DNA of 64,000 bases from Methylocystis sp. L43 (GTDB lineage: Bacteria; Pseudomonadota; Alphaproteobacteria; Rhizobiales; Beijerinckiaceae), in assembly GCF_015709525.1 (NCBI RefSeq), contig NZ_JADNRA010000031.1, forward strand, positions 124,001-188,000, given 5' to 3'. This document shows, piece by piece, positions 37,845-46,931 of the stretch (the stretch's first letter is position 1; every line of letters starts with the position of its first letter). A program made the translations under genes and the position numbers. The notes below the pieces were generated by a model that ran no database searches, was not told the DNA's origin, and saw only the letters and a list, made by a program, of their open reading frames with translations.

Positions 37845-38302
37845 AGCGGTCCGGCAGGCAACTTTGGCGGCGCCATCATGCCGCCGCCCCCAGCCGCCGC
37901 TTGATCGCGCATCTCTTTCATCTTCGCTGCGGCCGCGCAGGCCTGCGACGCGAAGCCCTGAGTCTTGGCGCGCGCTTCCTTGAAGCCATCGGCGACATTG
38001 TCAGGAATGTTGCACCATTCCTTATTCTTGGTGATGTAATTCATCATCTCGGTTTCGACGGCGACGAGACGTTTCGCCGCGGGGCAGGCGGATTCGGGAT
38101 CCATCTTGCCCTTGCCAGCCTTTCCCAGATTGTTGAGCGCCTCGATTCCCGCCATGCGCTTCTCGGTGAGTTTCCGGAAATCTTCCTGACAGGCTTGCGC
38201 ATGCGCGCCGGTCGAGGCGAGCAGCATCGCAAACAGCGAAAGCCCCGCGACAGCGCGGGAAATATCGACAGCGCCGACGATCATGTGTTTTGGTCCGCTC
38301 AT
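37841..38302 (-). CDS. Exported hypothetical protein next to ubiA
   Basis: The 153-residue protein has a signal peptide ending AHA-QA near residue 35, a mainly helical mature part with four cysteines and a glycine-rich C-terminus. The frame overlaps ubiA by 4 bp, so the two are translated together. A start at Met7 is possible. I do not recognise a named family; it looks like a conserved small secreted protein of Hyphomicrobiales, a judgement from memory. Confidence 0.75.
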   Translation of the reverse strand: MSGPKHMIVGAVDISRAVAGLSLFAMLLASTGAHAQACQEDFRKLTEKRMAGIEALNNLGKAGKGKMDPESACPAAKRLVAVETEMMNYITKNKEWCNIPDNVADGFKEARAKTQGFASQACAAAAKMKEMRDQAAAGGGGMMAPPKLPAGPL

Positions 38303-38424
38303 CAGGCTCGCAGCATTACCAGCAGGCTTGCCGGCGACGCAAGTTTTGGCGAACCTGCACGCAACAAAGCGGCGGCTTCATGGCGAGCGCGCCTTGCGCT
38401 CGCGTCTCCGCTTGGGAAGCCATT

Positions 38425-39180
38425 GTGTCAGCTTATGATTTTACTGCGCAGCGCTTGTTCGTTCGTGACGATCTCGCGCCGGATGTCGAACTCGCGCCTT
38501 CAGCTGAGGCGTCGAACTATCTGCTCAATGTCCTGCGTATGCGGGAGGGCGCGGCGATCCATCTGTTCAATGGGCGCGACGGCGAATTTCGCGCGACGCT
38601 CGCGAATGTCTCGCGACGCTCCGCAAGATTACGCGTCGGCGAGCGACTGCGGGCCCAGACCGAACGCGCTGACCTCGATTATTGTTTCGCCCCGCTAAAG
38701 CAGGCGCGGCTCGACTACATGGCGCAGAAGGCCACTGAGATGGGCGCCGGCCGTCTCCTGCCGGTGATGACGCGCCGAACGCAGGTGCGCCGGCTCAATT
38801 CGGGGCGGCTCGAGTCCAATGTCATCGAGGCCGCCGAGCAGTGCGGCGTGCTGGCCGTGCCCGAAGTCGCCGCCGCCGTCGAACTGCCTGATTTTCTCGC
38901 GCGTTGGCCGGCACGGCGGCTATTGGTCTTTTGTGACGAACGCGCCGCGCTCGCCAACCCCTTGGACGCGCTCGAGGGCCGCACGGCGCGAGAGGGCGTC
39001 AGCGTGCTCATCGGACCCGAAGGCGGCTTCGACGAGGCCGAACGGGCCGCCATCGCCGGCCTGCCAAACGTCGCGCGCCTTTCGCTCGGACCGCGCGTAT
39101 TGCGCGCGGACACCGCCGCCGTCGCGGCTCTGGCGATCGTCCAGGCGGCAATCGGCGATTGGGCCGCGGACGCCGTCTAA
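38425..39180 (+). CDS. rsmE: 16S rRNA m3U1498 methyltransferase
   Basis: The 251-residue protein has the PUA-like N-terminal domain and the SPOUT trefoil-knot methyltransferase domain, with LIGPEGGFDEAE and LSLGPRVLRADTAAVAAL forming the SAM site. RsmE methylates U1498 of 16S rRNA. The frame is open to 38290, but a GTG at 38425 preceded by GGGAAG gives a normal RsmE N-terminus (SAYDFTAQRLFV); starts at 38380 or 38290 would add non-conserved residues. Confidence 0.93.
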   Translation: MSAYDFTAQRLFVRDDLAPDVELAPSAEASNYLLNVLRMREGAAIHLFNGRDGEFRATLANVSRRSARLRVGERLRAQTERADLDYCFAPLKQARLDYMAQKATEMGAGRLLPVMTRRTQVRRLNSGRLESNVIEAAEQCGVLAVPEVAAAVELPDFLARWPARRLLVFCDERAALANPLDALEGRTAREGVSVLIGPEGGFDEAERAAIAGLPNVARLSLGPRVLRADTAAVAALAIVQAAIGDWAADAV

Positions 39181-39438
39181 ACCAAAAATAAATAAATAGA
39201 AAATAAAGCGTAGTTCTCACATGGCGGCCGACAGGTTTCGCTAGTGAGCGTTCAAGACACGATCCTGCCACGATGTTTGGCTCTAGTTGGTTTGCAGCGC
39301 CGGAATGCGCCGCTCTAAGGCGAGGAGGTTCTCGTCGCCGCCAGCGCATTTACGGCGTATCGAGACATTGTCGGGATCGCAAGGCTCCTGAAATCTCGCG
39401 CGACGCGCGCGAACTTTCGGAAATGAGGCCCAAAACTC

Positions 39439-39762
39439 ATGACCCTAGACAACATCAGCCGCAGTGACCGTCTTCTGCCGGCAAGCTTTTTCGGCGTCAT
39501 CGCGCTCACGGCCATCGCCGTTTCGCCGGCGCATGCCGATAATGTCAGCCAATGCGCGCGTTATGGCGCCGATTATGTCGCAGTCGCGGGGTCAAACGGT
39601 TGTGTTCGGCTCGGCGGCCACGTCCGCGTCTCTATGCCTCGCACCCCTGTCGCCCCATTGGGTTACACGGATATGCGTCGTGACGGCATGCAGCATGCTG
39701 CTGCGCGCTCCTCGCTGCCGCCGATGGCGCCCTTCGGGCTGCACGACCTCTTCCCACGCTAA
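39439..39762 (+). CDS. Small exported protein resembling the N-terminus of a Rhizobiales porin
   Basis: The 107-residue protein has a signal peptide (cleavage after AHA near residue 33). The mature sequence starts with a segment containing CARYGADYVAVAGSNGCVRL and GGHVRV. This pattern of two cysteines, a YGA...G core and a first beta-strand is like the N-terminus of alphaproteobacterial 2-domain porins. The rest of the barrel is missing; the C-terminal ~50 residues are low-complexity. It may be a porin fragment or a real miniprotein. A TGAGG ribosome site precedes the ATG, and the 258-bp region before it contains nothing else I can support. Confidence 0.72.
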   Translation: MTLDNISRSDRLLPASFFGVIALTAIAVSPAHADNVSQCARYGADYVAVAGSNGCVRLGGHVRVSMPRTPVAPLGYTDMRRDGMQHAAARSSLPPMAPFGLHDLFPR

Positions 39763-39789
39763 CCGTCGCGTCGGCGCCGGCTCCCAATA

Positions 39790-41178
39790 TTATTGCGGCA
39801 GCACGCAATCGGTGAAGGCGGCGTCGATCGACTGTCCCCACCCGCCGTAATAGGCGTCCAAGCGCCGCTGGGCCAAGGTGCGTCCGTCTTCGATAATCGC
39901 TTCCAGGGGCGCGAGAAAAACGCTCTCGTCGCGCCCTTTGGCGTCGAGGCGGGCGCGTTGGCGCAAGCCGCCTTTCGCCAGCGCGAGAACGTCGCGCCCA
40001 ACATCGCGCAGGCTGCGGCCCTCGATTCTCGCATCGAGCGCCAGACCGGGCACATCCGCGCGCAGCGCCTGACGCGCGGCGGCGCTCCACCCCTTCGTCA
40101 GTTCGCGCGCCTGATCGAGCGCGGCGGCGTCATAGAACAGGCCGGCGCAAAGCGCGGGAAGGGCGGTGAAATGGGCGCGCGGGCCTGCGTCCGCGCCGCG
40201 CATTTCGAGATAGGTCTTTAATCTCACCTCCGGAAAGATCGTCGAGAGGTGATTGGCCCAGTCGGACATTGTGGCGCGCTCGCCGGGCAGCTGCTGAAGC
40301 CGGCCCCCCAATAAGTCCCGAAAGCTGGCTCCCGCCACGTCGTGATAGACGTCGCCGCGTTTGACGAAATACATCGGCACGTCAAGCGCATAGTCGACAT
40401 AGCGTTCGAAGCCGAATCCCTTCTCGAAGGCGAAGGGCAGCATGCCGGTTCTGTTCGGATCGGTGTCGAGCCAAATATAGGAGCGTTGCGACAGCCGGCC
40501 GGTGGGCTTGCCGTCGAGAAATGGCGAGTTGGCGAACATCGCGGTGATGAGCGGCTGTAAAGCGAGGCCGACACGCGTTTTTTGCACCATGTCGGCTTCG
40601 TCGACGAAGTCGATGTTGACCTGCACGGTCGCCGTGCGAAACATCATGTCGAGCCCGAGCGCGCCGACTTTCGGCATGTAGGCTTGCATGATGGCGTAGC
40701 GCTGCTTGGGCATGGTCGGCGTCTCCGCGCGCGACCATTTGGGGCTTGCGCCCAGATCGAGGAAGCGCACGCCAAGCGCGCGGGCCACGGGCGCAAGGGC
40801 GGCGAAATGCGCGTCAAGCTCGTCATGCGTGGCGTGAACGTCGGCCAGCGGCGCCCCGGAAAGTTCGAATTGTCCGCCCGGCTCGAGCGAAATCGCGCCG
40901 CCGCCGTCGGACTGATAGAGACCGATCAGCGCGTCCCGGTCGAGGATGGGCGCCCAGCCGAGCGTGTCGCGCAAGCCCTCAAGCAGCGCGCGCACGCCGC
41001 CCCGGCCGCCGGCGCCCTCATAGGGGACCGGCGAATCGTCGGCCGCATAGAAGGGGAACTTCTCGTGCTCCGTGCCGATAAGCAGCGGGGCGACGCCGGT
41101 CTTGGAGCCGGATTCGAGCCATTCCACCAGCATGTTGCGCGACGTGATTGGCGTCGTATCGGATACGTCGCGGGCCAT
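39790..41178 (-). CDS. gshA: Glutamate-cysteine ligase
   Basis: The 462-residue protein matches the alphaproteobacterial/plant-type glutamate-cysteine ligase. Diagnostic stretches are GTEHEKFPF, SLEPGGQFELSGAP, MPKQRYAIMQAYMPKVG and MMFRTATVQVNIDF. The enzyme makes gamma-glutamylcysteine, the first step of glutathione synthesis. It stands alone on the minus strand, convergent with the small porin-like gene (27 bp between stops). No clear ribosome site precedes the chosen ATG. Confidence 0.94.
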   Translation of the reverse strand: MARDVSDTTPITSRNMLVEWLESGSKTGVAPLLIGTEHEKFPFYAADDSPVPYEGAGGRGGVRALLEGLRDTLGWAPILDRDALIGLYQSDGGGAISLEPGGQFELSGAPLADVHATHDELDAHFAALAPVARALGVRFLDLGASPKWSRAETPTMPKQRYAIMQAYMPKVGALGLDMMFRTATVQVNIDFVDEADMVQKTRVGLALQPLITAMFANSPFLDGKPTGRLSQRSYIWLDTDPNRTGMLPFAFEKGFGFERYVDYALDVPMYFVKRGDVYHDVAGASFRDLLGGRLQQLPGERATMSDWANHLSTIFPEVRLKTYLEMRGADAGPRAHFTALPALCAGLFYDAAALDQARELTKGWSAAARQALRADVPGLALDARIEGRSLRDVGRDVLALAKGGLRQRARLDAKGRDESVFLAPLEAIIEDGRTLAQRRLDAYYGGWGQSIDAAFTDCVLPQ

Positions 41179-41363
41179 CTACGGGGAGTTTTCCGTGTTA
41201 GAGGAGATGCGCGACTGCGGCGCGGACGCGACTCGCGGGTGAAGGAATCGCGCCGATGGATTGCAGGAAAGCGGGCGTTGCGCAAGCCTCCGGCCGTCCC
41301 CGCCGCGATGGGCGTCAAGGTCTCGAACTTGGGCGGGTGTTCCGAGCTTGGCCGGCCAGCCTC

Positions 41364-42233
41364 TCAGCGCTTGCCGAACATCTGGCCGAGAATGCTTTCG
41401 AAGTCCGAGCGGGCGCCGGCGTTTTCGCCGCCGCTGCTGCGTCCGATCTGCAGCGTCTTCTGGATCTCTTCGATCGCCTGCTGAATCGACGCCTGGTCCA
41501 TGTCCTCGGGCATGCCTTGAGAGCGCCCGGCGCCCCGGTCGAGGTCAAGCGGGCCGCCGCGACCCAGGCCGCCGGCGTCGCTTGTGGGTCCGCCATAAGA
41601 ATCCGGCGCGGTGCGGCGGCCGCCGAGCAGGGAGCCCAGGATCGACCCCAGAAGTCCGCCAAGCAGTCCGCCGCCGCCTGTTGCGCCGCCTCGAGGCGTC
41701 GGCATCGGCGCGGGTTCGGGCTGCGGCGTGCGCGCGCCGCCGAGCATCTGCTCCAAAATGGAGCCGAGCGCGCCTGAGCTGACCAGCTGGCCGAGCACGC
41801 CGCCGAGGCCCCGGTTGCTCACATTTTTGAATAACCCGCCGATGAGCACGGAAACGAGCACCGGCAGCAATTGCGAGAGAATGTCCGGACGCAGCCCCGA
41901 CTCGCGGGCCGCGACCTGCACGACCTGCCCAGCGGCCGCCGGCGAGCCGAAGAGATCGGCGAGCAGCTGTCGCGACTGGGCGAGAGAGTCCGCGTCCTGC
42001 GCGGCGCCAGGGTCGTCGAAGGCGCCCGCGCGCAGCGGGGACGCGATATCGCCCAAAACCTTTTCGAACAGCGCCGGCTGTTCCGCGGCGTTGCTCAGGC
42101 CCACTTCGAGCGCGGGAGCCAGGGCTTTGATGGCGCGGTCCATCTGTTCGTCGGAGAGGCCGAAGCGCTGAGCCAGATTGGAGACCAACTGGCCGCCTTG
42201 CGCGGACTGCAAAATCTCGTCGAGATAGGACAT
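41364..42233 (-). CDS. DUF937 (YidB-like) protein
   Basis: The 289-residue protein starts MSYLDEILQSAQGGQLVSNL; an in-frame start six codons earlier is less likely. Residues 1-150 are two helical DUF937-type repeats with hydrophobic stretches (LLPVLVSVLIGGLF). The central section is rich in glycine, proline and LLGG repeats, and the C-terminal 60 residues are acidic and helical. DUF937/YidB proteins have no well-defined function. It is divergent from ispH across a 297-bp region. Confidence 0.82.
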   Translation of the reverse strand: MSYLDEILQSAQGGQLVSNLAQRFGLSDEQMDRAIKALAPALEVGLSNAAEQPALFEKVLGDIASPLRAGAFDDPGAAQDADSLAQSRQLLADLFGSPAAAGQVVQVAARESGLRPDILSQLLPVLVSVLIGGLFKNVSNRGLGGVLGQLVSSGALGSILEQMLGGARTPQPEPAPMPTPRGGATGGGGLLGGLLGSILGSLLGGRRTAPDSYGGPTSDAGGLGRGGPLDLDRGAGRSQGMPEDMDQASIQQAIEEIQKTLQIGRSSGGENAGARSDFESILGQMFGKR

Positions 42234-42410
42234 GCGCGCAGCTCCGTTCACGCGAGCCCGGACGCCGAGCCCGCCGTCATGGTGTCACAGTCCGGCGGTC
42301 TCGCCAATCGACTGCGGAGCTGGAAACTTGTTGCGGCGCACCGAAATTAGCAACGCATTGTCCGCGTTCGCCGATGGGTTCCCGCAGCGGATGCGCGCTG
42401 CGCCGGCGCC

Positions 42411-42439
42411 TTGACACCGTCGCGCATGCGCGACATTGC
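42411..42439 (+). promoter_or_regulatory. Candidate ispH promoter with internal perfect palindrome
   Basis: TTGACA (42411-42416) is separated by 17 bp from the weak -10 CATTGC (42434-42439). The spacer is almost filled by a perfect 16-bp palindrome, GTCGCGCATGCGCGAC (42419-42434). The position, 92 bp before the ispH start, fits a promoter with an operator between the boxes. The -10 match is poor, so the promoter call is tentative; the palindrome is certain. Confidence 0.4.
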
Positions 42440-42530
42440 TTGCCGGCATTCAGCCGGGTGATCCGGATGGCCGCGTTTGGCGCTTGAGCGGCTCGCCGCT
42501 TCCGCGCCGCCTCTGCCAAAAGGCGCGAAG

Positions 42531-43499
42531 ATGAACGTTCACCCCCGGCCAACCAAGCCGCCGCTCAAGATACTGCTTTGCTCGCCGCGTGGATTTTGCG
42601 CCGGCGTCGTGCGCGCAATCGACGCCGTCGAGCGGGCGCTGGCCAAGTTTGGGCCGCCCGTTTATGTGCGCCATGAGATCGTTCACAATCGCTACGTCGT
42701 CGAATCGCTGAAGGCGAAGGGCGCGGTTTTCGTCGAGGAGCTCGACGAAATTCCGAACACGAACGCGCCGGTGATCTTCTCGGCGCATGGGGTCGCCAAA
42801 GCAGTTTCGGCCGCGGCGGCGGGACGCGGACTCCTCGCCATCGACGCGACCTGTCCACTCGTCACCAAAGTGCATCGAGAGGCCGAAATTCACTGGCGGC
42901 GCGGCCGCCGGGTGTTGCTCGTCGGACATTCCGGCCATCCTGAGGTCGTGGGCACGATGGGACAGCTGCCGGACGGAGCGGTGGTGCTGGTCGAATCCGT
43001 GGAAGACATTGGGCGGCTCAAACTCGATGACGAAACGAATCTGGCTTATGTGACGCAAACGACGCTGTCGCTCGACGACTCCCAGGAGATCGTCAGCGCG
43101 CTGATGCGGCGCTTTCCAAAGATCATTGGCCCGCACAAGGAAGACATCTGCTATGCGACGACGAACCGCCAGGCTGCGGTGAAGGAGGTCGCCCCGCATG
43201 TCGAGGCCGTGATCGTGGTTGGCTCGCCCAACTCGTCGAACTCGCAGCGGCTGCGCGAGGTGGCCGAGCGCGCCGGCGCGCCCGCGCAGCTCGTGCAGGG
43301 CCGGGGCGAGATCGACTGGGAGATTTTTGGCAGCATATCGTCGCTCGGCATCACGGCCGGGGCGTCCGCGCCCGAGGTTTTGGTTGAGGAAATCATGGAC
43401 GCCTTCGCCGAACGCTACGACATTGTCGTCGAGACCATCTCCAGCGCCGATGAGAACGTGTCCTTTCCTCTGCCCAAGGAGCTGCGGGCGATCGCCTGA
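42531..43499 (+). CDS. ispH: 4-hydroxy-3-methylbut-2-enyl diphosphate reductase
   Basis: The 322-residue protein is IspH (LytB), the last enzyme of the MEP isoprenoid pathway, which makes IPP and DMAPP with a 4Fe-4S cluster. The cluster cysteines are Cys23 (PRGFCAGV), Cys108 (DATCPLV) and Cys207 (DICYATTN); the substrate histidines His52, His86 and His133 are present. The frame is open to a TTG at 42477, but the ATG at 42531 gives the usual length. It is followed by thrB and rnhA, a gene order common in Rhizobiales. Confidence 0.96.
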   Translation: MNVHPRPTKPPLKILLCSPRGFCAGVVRAIDAVERALAKFGPPVYVRHEIVHNRYVVESLKAKGAVFVEELDEIPNTNAPVIFSAHGVAKAVSAAAAGRGLLAIDATCPLVTKVHREAEIHWRRGRRVLLVGHSGHPEVVGTMGQLPDGAVVLVESVEDIGRLKLDDETNLAYVTQTTLSLDDSQEIVSALMRRFPKIIGPHKEDICYATTNRQAAVKEVAPHVEAVIVVGSPNSSNSQRLREVAERAGAPAQLVQGRGEIDWEIFGSISSLGITAGASAPEVLVEEIMDAFAERYDIVVETISSADENVSFPLPKELRAIA

Positions 43500-43528
43500 G
43501 GGCGGCCCGCAGTGAACGGTCGGCGCAC

Positions 43529-44494
43529 ATGGCCGTCTACACGCAGGTTGACGACGAGGAGCTGATCGCTTTTCTCGCGACATATGATCTCGGGCCGCTG
43601 CTCTCCTGCAAAGGCATCGCCGAGGGCGTCGAAAATTCCAACTATTATCTCCATACCGGCGCCGGCAGTTTCATCCTCACGCTTTACGAGAAGCGCGTCG
43701 CCGAAGCCGATTTGCCATTCTTCCTGAACCTCATGGAGCATCTCGCGGCGCGGGGCGTGACCTGCCCGCTGCCGGTGAAGAACCGCGCCGGGCTCGCGCT
43801 GGGGCGCCTCGCCGGCCGACCCGCCGTCATCGTCACTTTTCTGGACGGCTATTCGATCCACCATCCGGAGACCGCGCATTGCGCCGCGCTCGGCGCGACT
43901 CTCGCGCAACTGCACCTCGCCGGCGCCGATTTCGCGCAGCGGCGCCGCAACGCGCTTTCTGTCGAAGGATGGCGGCCGCTATTTTCGACGTGCGCATCGC
44001 GAGCGGAAGAGGTCGCGACCGGATTGCGCGCGCTCGTCGACGCGGAGCTCAATCATCTGGAGCGAAACTGGCCGCGGGACCTGCCGAGCGGAGTCATTCA
44101 CGCCGATCTCTTCCCCGACAATGTTTTTTTTCTCGGCGAGCGAATCTCGGGGCTGATTGACTTCTATTTCGCCTGCACCGACGCCTACGCCTATGATCTG
44201 GCGATCTGCCTGAACGCCTGGTGCTTTGACGCCGAGCTTCGCTATCAACCGGACAAGGGCGCTGCGCTGCTCGAGGCCTACCGGCGGCTCCGGCCGCTTT
44301 CAACCGCCGAGATCGCGGCCTTTCCCACGCTGGCGCGCGGCGCCGCGCTGCGTTTCCTGCTTACGCGCTACGTCGACTGGCTCAACGTGCCGCCGGGCGC
44401 GCTGGTGCGTCCCAAGGACCCGCGCGAATATCTCGTCAAGCTTCGGTTTCACCAATCCGCCCCTGACGCGCGCGTCTATGGCCTCAATTCATGA
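43529..44494 (+). CDS. thrB: Homoserine kinase (APH-type ThrB)
   Basis: The 321-residue protein belongs to the aminoglycoside-phosphotransferase-like homoserine kinases of alphaproteobacteria. The N-terminal [20 protein letters not shown] and [10 protein letters not shown] are characteristic, and the catalytic loop is [14 protein letters not shown] followed by the metal-binding GLIDFYFAC. It phosphorylates homoserine in threonine synthesis. It lies 29 bp after ispH and overlaps rnhA by 4 bp. Confidence 0.95.
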   Translation: MAVYTQVDDEELIAFLATYDLGPLLSCKGIAEGVENSNYYLHTGAGSFILTLYEKRVAEADLPFFLNLMEHLAARGVTCPLPVKNRAGLALGRLAGRPAVIVTFLDGYSIHHPETAHCAALGATLAQLHLAGADFAQRRRNALSVEGWRPLFSTCASRAEEVATGLRALVDAELNHLERNWPRDLPSGVIHADLFPDNVFFLGERISGLIDFYFACTDAYAYDLAICLNAWCFDAELRYQPDKGAALLEAYRRLRPLSTAEIAAFPTLARGAALRFLLTRYVDWLNVPPGALVRPKDPREYLVKLRFHQSAPDARVYGLNS

Positions 44495-44967
44495 CGCGCG
44501 GCGTCGAGATTTGGACGGATGGCGCCTGCTCGGGAAATCCGGGGCCGGGCGGTTGGGGCGCGATTCTCCGCTTTGGCGATCGCGAAAAAGAGATCAACGG
44601 CGGCGAGCCGCTCACCACCAATAATCGCATGGAGCTGATGGCGGCCATCATGGCGCTTGAGACTCTGACTCGCCCTTGCTCGGTGGATCTCCATACCGAT
44701 TCGCAATATTTGCGCAGCGGGGTCACCTCGTGGATCGACGGCTGGAAAGCGCGCGGCTGGCGCACCGCCGACCGAAAACCGGTCAAGAACGTCGATCTGT
44801 GGCAAAGGCTGGAAGCGGCGGCGGAGCGGCACGACGTCGACTGGCACTGGGTCAAAGGCCATTCGGGCCATGACATGAACGAGCGCGCCGACGAATTGGC
44901 GCGCGCCGGCATGGCGCCGTTCCTCCCCGGCCGGCCGCCTGCAAGCGCACGCGCTTCATCGAAATAG
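44491..44967 (+). CDS. rnhA: Ribonuclease HI
   Basis: The 158-residue protein keeps the catalytic carboxylates at the same numbers as the Escherichia coli enzyme: Asp10 ([14 protein letters not shown]), Glu48, Asp70 and Asp134, with His124 in the flexible loop. It cleaves the RNA strand of RNA-DNA hybrids. It is the last gene of the ispH-thrB-rnhA operon and is followed by a strong intrinsic terminator. Confidence 0.97.
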   Translation: MTRGVEIWTDGACSGNPGPGGWGAILRFGDREKEINGGEPLTTNNRMELMAAIMALETLTRPCSVDLHTDSQYLRSGVTSWIDGWKARGWRTADRKPVKNVDLWQRLEAAAERHDVDWHWVKGHSGHDMNERADELARAGMAPFLPGRPPASARASSK

Positions 44968-45026
44968 TCTTGCCGATCCCACCGCGAACCCTATCTCAAA
45001 GTCGACCAGGACTCTTCTTCGCCTTC

Positions 45027-45059
45027 GGGGAGCGCGGCGCGGCCGCGTTCCCCATTTTT
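45027..45059 (+). terminator. Intrinsic terminator after rnhA
   Basis: A 12-bp stem (GGGGAGCGCGGC with GCCGCGTTCCCC, one G-T pair) and a 3-nt loop span 45027-45053, and five T residues follow at 45055-45059. It lies 60 bp after the rnhA stop and would end the ispH-thrB-rnhA transcript. Confidence 0.85.
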
Positions 45060-45158
45060 GTTTGCCATCATATTGACACGTCGCCGCGCAAAACGACCAT
45101 GTGCGGTTAGTTAAGCGCGTCTTTGCTGATTCTCTCTTCGATGGGGGGCAAGACGTCG

Positions 45159-46910
45159 ATGCACCTTCCCAAAAAATGGTGGATTGGACTGCCGGTCCTT
45201 TTTGGACTGGCCTATTTTGCGCAGGGCGCGGTGACGCCTCGTCTAGAGGACGATCTGCGCGCTGCGATCTTGTCGCGAGTCGCGCAGTCGCCTGACGCGA
45301 TCGACAGGCCGGAGGTCCGCGTCGCGGGCCGCGACGCCGTCCTCGCCGGCATTTCGCTGTCGCCTGACGTGAAAGCTCAGCTTTTGACGGCGCTGGGCGT
45401 TGAAACGCCGGCGCGGCGCATCATCGATGCGACGCAGCCTCTCTCGCGCGCGACGCCCTTCGTGCTGAGACTCGAACGCCGCGGCGGCAAGGCCATAATC
45501 TCGGGCGCCGTCCCGCCGACGGGCGCGCGCGAAAGGCTGCGCGCCGAGATCGCCGCCCTAGGCCTGGAAGTGTCGGACTCCGCCGCCTATGCCGACGGCG
45601 CGCCGCAATCCTTCCCCGATCTCGCGTCTTTCGCCGTGCGCCGCCTCGCCGAACTCGATCCCGCGACGACGACGATGACCGACGCGACTCTGGCTGTTTC
45701 CGGCGAAGCGCGCAGCGCGGCCGATTACGACAATGCGCTCGCCGCGCTCAAGGCGTCGCCGTTCGGCGCGAGCGCGGTAAAGGTGGAAGTATCCCCGCCG
45801 CGTGTTTCTCCCTATGTGTTTTCAGCGGCGGCGCGTGATGGCGTCATCAGTCTCTCCGGCCACCTGCCCAGCGACGATCTACGCAAACAGGTCGTCGCGA
45901 TGGCGGCCGCGGCCGGCGCCGGCGCCGCGGTCAGCGATGCGATTCAGCTCGGCGCCGGCGCGCCGGCCGGAGACTTCGCCGGCGCGCTTGCGTTCGCGGT
46001 CGGCGAACTCGGCAAGCTGTCGCAAGGCAAAGTCGCCGTATCCGATGGCAAGATCATCATCGAAGGGCAGGGGCGCCAGAACATATTGGGCGAGACGATC
46101 CGGGCCGACGCGAAAGCGCGGTTGCCTTCAGGATTTGAGATCGCGCGGCTCGACGTCATGGCGGGTCCGATGACGCCGTATGTTTTCAGCGCCCAGCGCG
46201 CCGGCGGAGACATCACGCTCACCGGCTATGCGCCAGATGAGGCTGTCCGTAATCGCCTCGTCGAAACAGCGCGCAGGAATTTCTTCGACGCGAAGGTCGT
46301 TGATCGGCTCGTTATCGCGAAAGGGGCGCCGCAGAACTTCGCGGAAGCGACGGATCATGCCCTTGCCGCGCTCGCGCGACTCGACGAAGGCAAGCTTGCG
46401 ATCAGCGACTCGAATATCTCGCTCGCGGGCGTCGCGCGTCATCAGAGCGCGCGCGCCGAGATTGCGGCGAGCTTCGCCGACGCGCTGCCGCAGAGTTTCC
46501 GCGGCGAAGCGCAGCTGTCGACCCGCATCGTCGGCGCGCCGCTTGTTGCGAGCCAATGTGGCGCGGCGCTCTCCGAGCTTCTCACCAAATCGCCAATCGT
46601 CTTTGCGTCCGACGATTCAGCGATCGCCGCTGAATCCGCGCCTCTCATCGATGCGATCGCCGCGACGGCGCTGCGCTGCCAGGGCGCCACTCTCGAAATC
46701 GCGGCGCACACCGACAACATCGGCATCGCCGAAGTGAATCTGGGGCGCAGCAAGCGTCGCGCGCAGGCGGTCGTCGAACGCCTGGCGAAGGCCGGAGTCG
46801 ACCCGTTCAGAATAAGCGCCGTCGGCTATGGCGGCGAGCGCCCAATCGCTTCCAATGACAGCGACGAAAATCGCGCGCGCAATCGCCGCGTCGAAATCGT
46901 CGTCAAGTAG
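45159..46910 (+). CDS. OmpA-family protein with three internal repeats
   Basis: The 583-residue protein has an N-terminal membrane anchor (WWIGLPVLFGLAYFAQGA), a long periplasmic part and a C-terminal OmpA/MotB peptidoglycan-binding domain (LEIAAHTDNIG, NLGRSKRRAQAVVERL, GYGGERPIASN). The middle holds three copies of a ~155-residue module, each starting with a strand-rich BON-like segment: TPFVLRLERRGGKAIISG, SPYVFSAAARDGVISLSGHL and TPYVFSAQRAGGDITLTGYA. Each is followed by a second related segment ending ISGAV/VEGQGR/LAGVAR-like. The protein probably ties the inner membrane or periplasmic complexes to peptidoglycan. The start is chosen for the G-run at 45143-45148; 45141 and TTG 45123 are in frame. 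A possible -35 TTGACA lies at 45073-45078. Confidence 0.85.
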   Translation: MHLPKKWWIGLPVLFGLAYFAQGAVTPRLEDDLRAAILSRVAQSPDAIDRPEVRVAGRDAVLAGISLSPDVKAQLLTALGVETPARRIIDATQPLSRATPFVLRLERRGGKAIISGAVPPTGARERLRAEIAALGLEVSDSAAYADGAPQSFPDLASFAVRRLAELDPATTTMTDATLAVSGEARSAADYDNALAALKASPFGASAVKVEVSPPRVSPYVFSAAARDGVISLSGHLPSDDLRKQVVAMAAAAGAGAAVSDAIQLGAGAPAGDFAGALAFAVGELGKLSQGKVAVSDGKIIIEGQGRQNILGETIRADAKARLPSGFEIARLDVMAGPMTPYVFSAQRAGGDITLTGYAPDEAVRNRLVETARRNFFDAKVVDRLVIAKGAPQNFAEATDHALAALARLDEGKLAISDSNISLAGVARHQSARAEIAASFADALPQSFRGEAQLSTRIVGAPLVASQCGAALSELLTKSPIVFASDDSAIAAESAPLIDAIAATALRCQGATLEIAAHTDNIGIAEVNLGRSKRRAQAVVERLAKAGVDPFRISAVGYGGERPIASNDSDENRARNRRVEIVVK

Positions 46911-46931
46911 CGCCAGAGAAGGAGACGGCAG

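Noticed and set aside
39181-39438. Possible RNA gene in the gap after rsmE
   Set aside because: No cloverleaf, terminator or conserved RNA motif could be found by eye.
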